A stretch of DNA of 8,864 nt from an uncultured Oscillospiraceae bacterium (GTDB lineage: Bacteria > Bacillota > Clostridia > Oscillospirales > Oscillospiraceae). The stretch covers positions 1 through 8,864 of the forward strand of contig CAKTLD010000083.1 of assembly GCA_934572445.1 (NCBI GenBank), written 5' to 3'. The notes under the pieces are model-generated. The model made no database searches. It was not told the origin of the DNA and saw only the letters and a list, made by a program, of their open reading frames with translations. Position numbers and translations under genes: made by a program. Positions 5,105 to 8,864 of this stretch are shown in pieces (positions within the stretch are counted from its first letter, which is position 1; every line of letters starts with the position of its first letter).

Positions 5105-7735
5105 ATGGCACAACAGAAGAAGACCACGACAACCAAAAAGCCGGCGGGCACTTCGCGCGCGTCCTCTGGCAGACGCACGGCCAAAAAGAATCAGAAGCGC
5201 CCCATCCGCCGCGAGGTGGCGGGCGCAGTCTGCCTGATTCTGGCACTGTGTATTCTGTTCAGCTATTTTCAGCAGGGGGCGTGGCTGCTTGATAAGCCGG
5301 CCTACCTGTGCAGGGCGCTGTTCGGCTGGGGTTATTATCTCGTCGGTCCCGCGCTGCTGCTTTGCAGCTATATCCTGCTGTTTCACCGCGGGCGGAACGT
5401 TGCGGCCTGCCTTGTGGGTGCGGGGCTTTTGCCGCTCACTGCGGGTGCGATCCTGCATATCGCGCTCTGCAGGGTGGAGTACGCGAACATGGACGGTATC
5501 CTCAAGCTCCTTTGGAGCAGCGGCGCGGCGCTCGAGTCGGGCGGCGCAGCCTCGGCCACGCTGGCCATCGTGCTGGTGCTGCTGGTGAAAAAGACACTGG
5601 CACTCATCCTGCTGGTGCTGCTGACGGTGGCATTTCTGATGATGGCCTTCCGCCTGACGCCCGCTGCGGTGGTTGAGGCGGTGCGCTCGCATGAGCGCCT
5701 GCCCTATGAGCCGGAGGAGGAGCCGGAGAAGGAGCCGGAGAAGTCCGCGCCCCGCGCGGCTGCGCGCGGAGAAAAGACGGCGGCTCCGCGCCCGAGTGCG
5801 ATCGATATCCCGCTCGACGGTGAGGAACGCCGGACAGAGAAAAAGAGCGCGGGCGGCAGCTTTTTCCGCAAAAAGTCGGATAAGATCAAGAGCCCCGATG
5901 AGCTGCTGACCGGCGGCGAGCCCGCCGTATCTGCCGCGGTGCAGCACGCTGCCGCGGCGGAGACCCGGGCGGACGAGCGCTTCGATGATGCGCCGCCGTT
6001 CGATCCGGCCCCCGCGGCCCCCGCGCGGCCGCAGCCTGTGTCCGTGCCGGTCCAGGCGGCCCCCGCGCCTGCCGCATCCGTTCCGGTACCCGCCGTGCTG
6101 ACGGACAAGCAGGAGGAAAAGCTTCGCCGTGCCGAGGTCGACGCCGCCCGCGAGGAGGTCACGCGCGAGATCGAAACGGTGGCTCCGCAGGCGGAGCCGC
6201 CTGCGTATCAGTATCCGCCCATCACGCTGCTCAAGGAGAGCGGCATGACCAACGCCGCCGAAGCGGGCGCGGAGCTGCGCAACAATTCCCGCCGCCTGGC
6301 ACAGACACTCACAAGCTTCGGCGTGGACGCACAGCCCGGCGATGTGGTGCGCGGTCCGTCCGTCACACGCTATGAGTTCACGCTCAGCCAGGGCGTGAAG
6401 CTCTCGAAGATCACGAATTTGCAGGACGATATCGCCCTCGCGCTCGGTGCGAGCGGCGTGCGCATCGCGCCCATTCCCGACAAGATATCCGTCGTCGGCA
6501 TCGAGGTGCCGAACAAGCTCGTCTCGCCCGTTGCCATCCGCACGGTGCTCGAATCGACGGAGTTTACCACCCATCCCTCCACTACGGCATTCGCCGTCGG
6601 CAAGGACATCAGCGGCAAGAACATTGTCGGCAACATCTCAAAGCTCCCGCATGTGCTCATCGCCGGTACGACGGGCTCCGGTAAGTCCGTGTGCACGAAC
6701 TCGCTCATCGTCTCGATGCTCTATAAATCGACGCCCGAAGAGGTGCGCTTCATCATGGTCGACCCGAAGATGGTCGAGCTTGCGCCCTACAACGGTATCC
6801 CGCACCTGCTCATCCCCGTCGTCACCGACCCGAAGAAGGCCGCTGGCGCGCTGCAATGGGCCGTATACGAGATGATGAAGCGCTATAAGATATTCTCCGA
6901 GCACGGCGTCAAAGACCTTGCTTCGTATAACAGGATCGCCGAGACGGATGAAACGCTCCGGAAGCTGCCGACCGTGGTGGTCGTCATCGATGAGCTGGCC
7001 GACCTGATGCTCGTCGCGGCCAAGGAGGTCGAAGAGTCGATCTGCCGTGTGGCGCAGATGGGCCGCGCCGCGGGCATGCACCTCGTTATCGCGACGCAGC
7101 GTCCGTCTGCGGACGTTATCACGGGACTGATGAAGGCCAACATTCCGAGCCGCATCGCGTTTGCGGTTGCCTCCGCGATGGAATCGCGCATTATCCTTGA
7201 TACCGCGGGCGCGGAAAAGCTCGTCGGCCGCGGCGATATGCTCTATGCTCCGCTCGGCGAGGGCAAGCCCAAGCGCGTGCAGGGCTGCTTCATCTCCGCC
7301 GAGGAGATCGAGCGCGTCGTGAGCTTCGTCAAGGAAAACGGAGAGACGGACTACGACGAATCCGTGATCGACAAGATCAACGCCGCTGTTGCCGAGAAGG
7401 AGAAGAGCGGCGCGAAGGGCGGGGGCAATGCCGCGCCTGAGCAGAGTGCCGCCGACGACGGCGACGAACTGCTGCCCGCCGCCATCGACGTGGTGATGGA
7501 AACAGGACAGGCCTCGGTCTCGATGCTTCAGAGACGCCTGAAGCTCGGCTATTCCCGCGCCGCGCGTATCGTCGACGAGATGGAAACGCGCGGCATCGTG
7601 GGCGCGTTTGAGGGTTCCAAGCCCCGCCAGATCCTCATTACGAAGGAGCAGTGGCAGGAACTCAAGATGAAGGGTGCCTACGGCCTCACGCCGCCCGAGG
7701 ACGGAGAGGTCCCGCCGCCGGATGAGGAAAACTGA
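5105..7735 (+). CDS. ftsK: FtsK/SpoIIIE-family DNA translocase
   Basis: This 876-residue protein pumps chromosomal DNA through the division or sporulation septum. A basic N-terminus (1-38) is followed by about four membrane segments (near 40-56, 72-93, 99-122, 150-183). A proline/alanine/glutamate-rich linker runs to about 365. The hexameric ATPase motor follows, with Walker A GTTGSGKS at 521-528 and Walker B VVVVIDE ending in D629-E630. A C-terminal winged-helix gamma domain (about 788-850), which reads oriented DNA motifs, and an acidic tail close the protein. All parts of a functional membrane-anchored translocase are present. AAGGAG at 5093-5098 with six-base spacing sets the start. Whether it serves vegetative division (FtsK) or forespore DNA import (SpoIIIE) cannot be told from sequence; the spore genes downstream hint that it may do both. 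Confidence 0.95.
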   Translation: MAQQKKTTTTKKPAGTSRASSGRRTAKKNQKRPIRREVAGAVCLILALCILFSYFQQGAWLLDKPAYLCRALFGWGYYLVGPALLLCSYILLFHRGRNVAACLVGAGLLPLTAGAILHIALCRVEYANMDGILKLLWSSGAALESGGAASATLAIVLVLLVKKTLALILLVLLTVAFLMMAFRLTPAAVVEAVRSHERLPYEPEEEPEKEPEKSAPRAAARGEKTAAPRPSAIDIPLDGEERRTEKKSAGGSFFRKKSDKIKSPDELLTGGEPAVSAAVQHAAAAETRADERFDDAPPFDPAPAAPARPQPVSVPVQAAPAPAASVPVPAVLTDKQEEKLRRAEVDAAREEVTREIETVAPQAEPPAYQYPPITLLKESGMTNAAEAGAELRNNSRRLAQTLTSFGVDAQPGDVVRGPSVTRYEFTLSQGVKLSKITNLQDDIALALGASGVRIAPIPDKISVVGIEVPNKLVSPVAIRTVLESTEFTTHPSTTAFAVGKDISGKNIVGNISKLPHVLIAGTTGSGKSVCTNSLIVSMLYKSTPEEVRFIMVDPKMVELAPYNGIPHLLIPVVTDPKKAAGALQWAVYEMMKRYKIFSEHGVKDLASYNRIAETDETLRKLPTVVVVIDELADLMLVAAKEVEESICRVAQMGRAAGMHLVIATQRPSADVITGLMKANIPSRIAFAVASAMESRIILDTAGAEKLVGRGDMLYAPLGEGKPKRVQGCFISAEEIERVVSFVKENGETDYDESVIDKINAAVAEKEKSGAKGGGNAAPEQSAADDGDELLPAAIDVVMETGQASVSMLQRRLKLGYSRAARIVDEMETRGIVGAFEGSKPRQILITKEQWQELKMKGAYGLTPPEDGEVPPPDEEN
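6181..6204. repeat. Two overlapping perfect inverted repeats in the ftsK linker coding region
   Basis: GGCTCCGC-AG-GCGGAGCC (6181-6198) and GCAGGCGG-AG-CCGCCTGC (6187-6204) each have eight-base arms and share 12 bases, so their hairpins exclude each other. They encode AlaProGlnAlaGluProProAla, low-complexity linker just before the motor domain. Confidence 0.5.
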
Positions 7736-7739
7736 ATGG

Positions 7740-7773
7740 AAAAGCGCCGCAGGTCTGGCCTGCGGCGCTTTTT
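7740..7773 (+). terminator. Strong intrinsic terminator after ftsK
   Basis: A perfect 14-base stem (AAAAGCGCCGCAGG at 7740-7753 with CCTGCGGCGCTTTT at 7759-7772) closes a five-base loop and runs into TTTTT (7769-7773). It begins five bases after the ftsK stop. The A-run on the 5' side would also allow some termination of opposite-strand transcripts. It makes cwlJ a separate transcription unit. Confidence 0.95.
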
Positions 7774-7778
7774 CGCGC

Positions 7779-7804
7779 ACGAACAGTGTGCGGCGGCATA
7801 GACT
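7779..7804 (+). promoter_or_regulatory. Possible sporulation-sigma (sigma-E or sigma-K type) promoter of cwlJ-gerQ
   Basis: CATAGACT at 7797-7804 differs by one base from the Bacillus sigma-E -10 form CATACA(A/C)T. With AC at 7779-7780, 16 bases upstream, it also resembles the sigma-K form AC-N16-CATA. No sigma-A promoter is visible between the terminator and cwlJ. Bacillus cwlJ is made in the mother cell under sigma-E. The short motifs make this suggestive only. Confidence 0.35.
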
Positions 7805-7839
7805 GGATGGGAAGCGACCATGGGGGGAGGGATCGGTAA

Positions 7840-8280
7840 ATGGCGTATTCCGACCGTGAGCTGCTGGCGCGGCTGATCGAGTGCGAGGCGGGCGGCGAGG
7901 GAGAGAACGGCATGAAAGCGGTGGCGAGCGTGGTGATGAACCGTGTGCACGCCCAGGGCGGAGAGTATGCCCGCGTGGGGCAGGGCAGCATCCGCAGCAT
8001 CATCTTCCAGCCCGGGCAGTTCGTCTGTGCCAGCGAGACCGAGCGCGGCAGCTACAACCCGCAGAACATTTACAATATGCGCCCGACCGACATCCACTTT
8101 GAGATCGCCGACTGGGCCATCGCGGGCAACCGGCTTTCGGGCCTTGGCCAGGCGCTGTGGTTTTTCAACCCCTTTTCGAGCACCTGCCGTGCCAACTTCC
8201 CGTCAAACGTGGGAGTGTTTGTCACGCGCATCGGCGACCACTGCTTCTATGACCCGACGGCTGCCTATTACAGCACCTGA
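7840..8280 (+). CDS. cwlJ: CwlJ/SleB-like cell wall hydrolase (spore cortex-lytic enzyme)
   Basis: This 146-residue protein is a bare Hydrolase_2 (SleB/CwlJ) catalytic domain without signal peptide, membrane segment or peptidoglycan-binding module. That matches CwlJ, about 140 residues and made in the mother cell, rather than secreted SleB. The family's acidic motif appears as ECEAGGEG at 14-21, where E16 aligns with the catalytic glutamate and E20 with the second conserved acid. Other family landmarks are VASVVMNRV near 28-36, FQPGQF, and the C-terminal GDHCFYDP. Known role: lysis of cortex peptidoglycan containing muramic lactam during germination. The ATG at 7840 follows a long GGGGGGAGG (7822-7830) with nine-base spacing. 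The next gene is GerQ-like, CwlJ's known partner in Bacillus, which supports the CwlJ call. Confidence 0.85.
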   Translation: MAYSDRELLARLIECEAGGEGENGMKAVASVVMNRVHAQGGEYARVGQGSIRSIIFQPGQFVCASETERGSYNPQNIYNMRPTDIHFEIADWAIAGNRLSGLGQALWFFNPFSSTCRANFPSNVGVFVTRIGDHCFYDPTAAYYST

Positions 8281-8284
8281 GAAG

Positions 8285-8303
8285 GCGCGCCGTGCGGGCG
8301 CGC
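8285..8303 (+). repeat. GC hairpin GCGCGCC-N5-GGCGCGC between cwlJ and gerQ
   Basis: Perfect seven-base arms (8285-8291, 8297-8303) close a GTGCG loop just after the cwlJ stop. No T-run follows, so it is not a full terminator. It may protect the cwlJ 3' end or adjust the ratio of the two products within one transcript. Confidence 0.5.
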
Positions 8304-8331
8304 GGATGAGAGGGAAAGGAGAGGGAGATCT

Positions 8332-8811
8332 ATGATCCAGATGGAAAAAAGTATGCCGTGCCTTTACGAGCAGATGGCGGCTGTGCCTGCCATGGCGAGC
8401 GCGCAGCAGGGGAACGGCAATAATAACAGCAGCAATAATAACGCCAGCCAGAGCTACGAGCAGATGCTCGGCGGTTCGTCGGGCGCGGGGAGCATGTCGC
8501 TCCTGCCGCAGACCGGCGCAAATGGTCAGTTCCAACCCACACCCGATAAGATCGAGGAATCGCAGACCGTTGACAAGATGGCCTACAATTCATGGAAGGG
8601 GATGCTCGCGCGCAACATCGGCCGCGCGGTCATTGTGAGCTTCCTCGTCGGCTCGCAGAACACGGTCGTGGCGGTCGGAACCTTGCAGGAGGTCGGAAAC
8701 GACTATATTACCATCTTCCACCCGGGCCGCAGCGCCTACATCACCGCGGATATCTACTCCATCCGCTTTGTGGAGTTTCCGCAGGGCAACAACGTCGTTA
8801 CATTGAACTGA
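8332..8811 (+). CDS. gerQ: GerQ-like spore coat protein
   Basis: This 159-residue protein has two parts. Residues 1-75 are low complexity, rich in Asn, Gln, Ser and Gly, with YEQM at 12-15 and again at 42-45 and an Asn-run at 28-37. Residues 78-150 form a compact domain resembling the GerQ C-terminal domain: a helix with GMLARNIGR (90-98), then strands containing GTLQEVGNDYITI and the ending ITADIYSIRFVEF. In Bacillus, GerQ (about 180 residues) is a coat protein required for CwlJ localisation and is cross-linked through N-terminal lysines; here only K6 lies near the N-terminus. AAAGGAG (8315-8321) supports the ATG at 8332, though the ATG at 8341 is possible. It lies 51 bases after cwlJ in the same direction, as in Bacillus anthracis cwlJ1-gerQ. 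The call rests on domain resemblance plus context. Confidence 0.7.
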   Translation: MIQMEKSMPCLYEQMAAVPAMASAQQGNGNNNSSNNNASQSYEQMLGGSSGAGSMSLLPQTGANGQFQPTPDKIEESQTVDKMAYNSWKGMLARNIGRAVIVSFLVGSQNTVVAVGTLQEVGNDYITIFHPGRSAYITADIYSIRFVEFPQGNNVVTLN

Positions 8812-8864
8812 AACAAAGAGGGACGCTTAGACGGGGGCCCGTAAGGCAGTGATCCATCAAAAAT
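8812..8864 (+). other. Short non-coding right edge with an imperfect hairpin
   Basis: After the gerQ stop, CTT (8826-8828) and ACGGG (8831-8835) can pair with CCCGT (8838-8842) and AAG (8843-8845), leaving a two-base bulge and a very tight centre. No T-run follows before the window ends, so I cannot say whether this is part of a terminator or the start of another leader RNA. Confidence 0.25.

Noticed and set aside
4327..5184. 285-residue open frame antisense to uppP
   Set aside because: It is rich in Arg, His and Ala, has no recognisable domain and mirrors a clear uppP gene with both catalytic motifs. GC-biased third positions keep the opposite frame open.
5078..6574. 498-residue open frame antisense to ftsK
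   Set aside because: The composition is Arg/His/Gly low complexity, there is no good ribosome binding site, and it overlaps ftsK, whose domains are all recognisable.
6638..7780. 380-residue open frame antisense to the ftsK motor domain
   Set aside because: It covers the Walker motifs of ftsK on the other strand and has shadow-frame composition with no family resemblance.
8812..8864. Start of a riboswitch or mobile-element end at the right edge
   Set aside because: Only 53 bases are available and they match no motif I can recognise.

Overview
The window looks like chromosome of a GC-rich, strictly anaerobic, spore-forming Clostridia member, probably of the Oscillospiraceae/Ruminococcaceae type. 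This is inferred from the gene families: electron-bifurcating NfnAB, a clostridial four-cysteine TSCPD protein, and a CwlJ/GerQ spore germination pair. Strong AGGAGG ribosome binding sites and strong G/C third-position bias fit the same picture. I saw no rRNA, tRNA, CRISPR array, insertion sequence or phage gene. Gene order is dense and ordinary, and I do not see convincing evidence of a wholly new system. The most interesting material is regulatory.

Left half (1-4078) is all on the minus strand and is redox/regulatory in flavour. Reading in the direction of transcription from the right, a small four-cysteine TSCPD protein (4078-3824) comes first. A LysR-type regulator follows (3657-2731) and ends in an intrinsic terminator whose loop contains the stop codon. 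Next is an unusually cysteine-rich Crp/Fnr-family regulator (2598-1954). Last come nfnA (1782-940) and nfnB (938 to beyond the left edge), separated by one base. Each of the first three genes, and the nfnAB pair, has its own recognisable sigma-A-type promoter. The nfnA promoter has a perfect 6-4-6 palindrome directly abutting its -35 box, which is a plausible target for the neighbouring Crp/Fnr regulator.

Right half (4261-8811) is all on the plus strand and concerns envelope and sporulation. uppP recycles the undecaprenyl carrier for wall synthesis. It is followed 10 bases later by an ftsK/spoIIIE DNA translocase, probably in the same transcript, which ends at a textbook terminator. Then come a CwlJ-like spore cortex hydrolase and a GerQ-like coat protein. 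In Bacillus GerQ is needed for CwlJ to be retained in the coat, so the two adjacent genes most likely act together in germination. A weak sporulation-sigma-like promoter precedes cwlJ.

The divergent intergenic region 4079-4260 carries both outward promoters and a GC-only inverted repeat. No stretch longer than about 180 bases lacks a gene.
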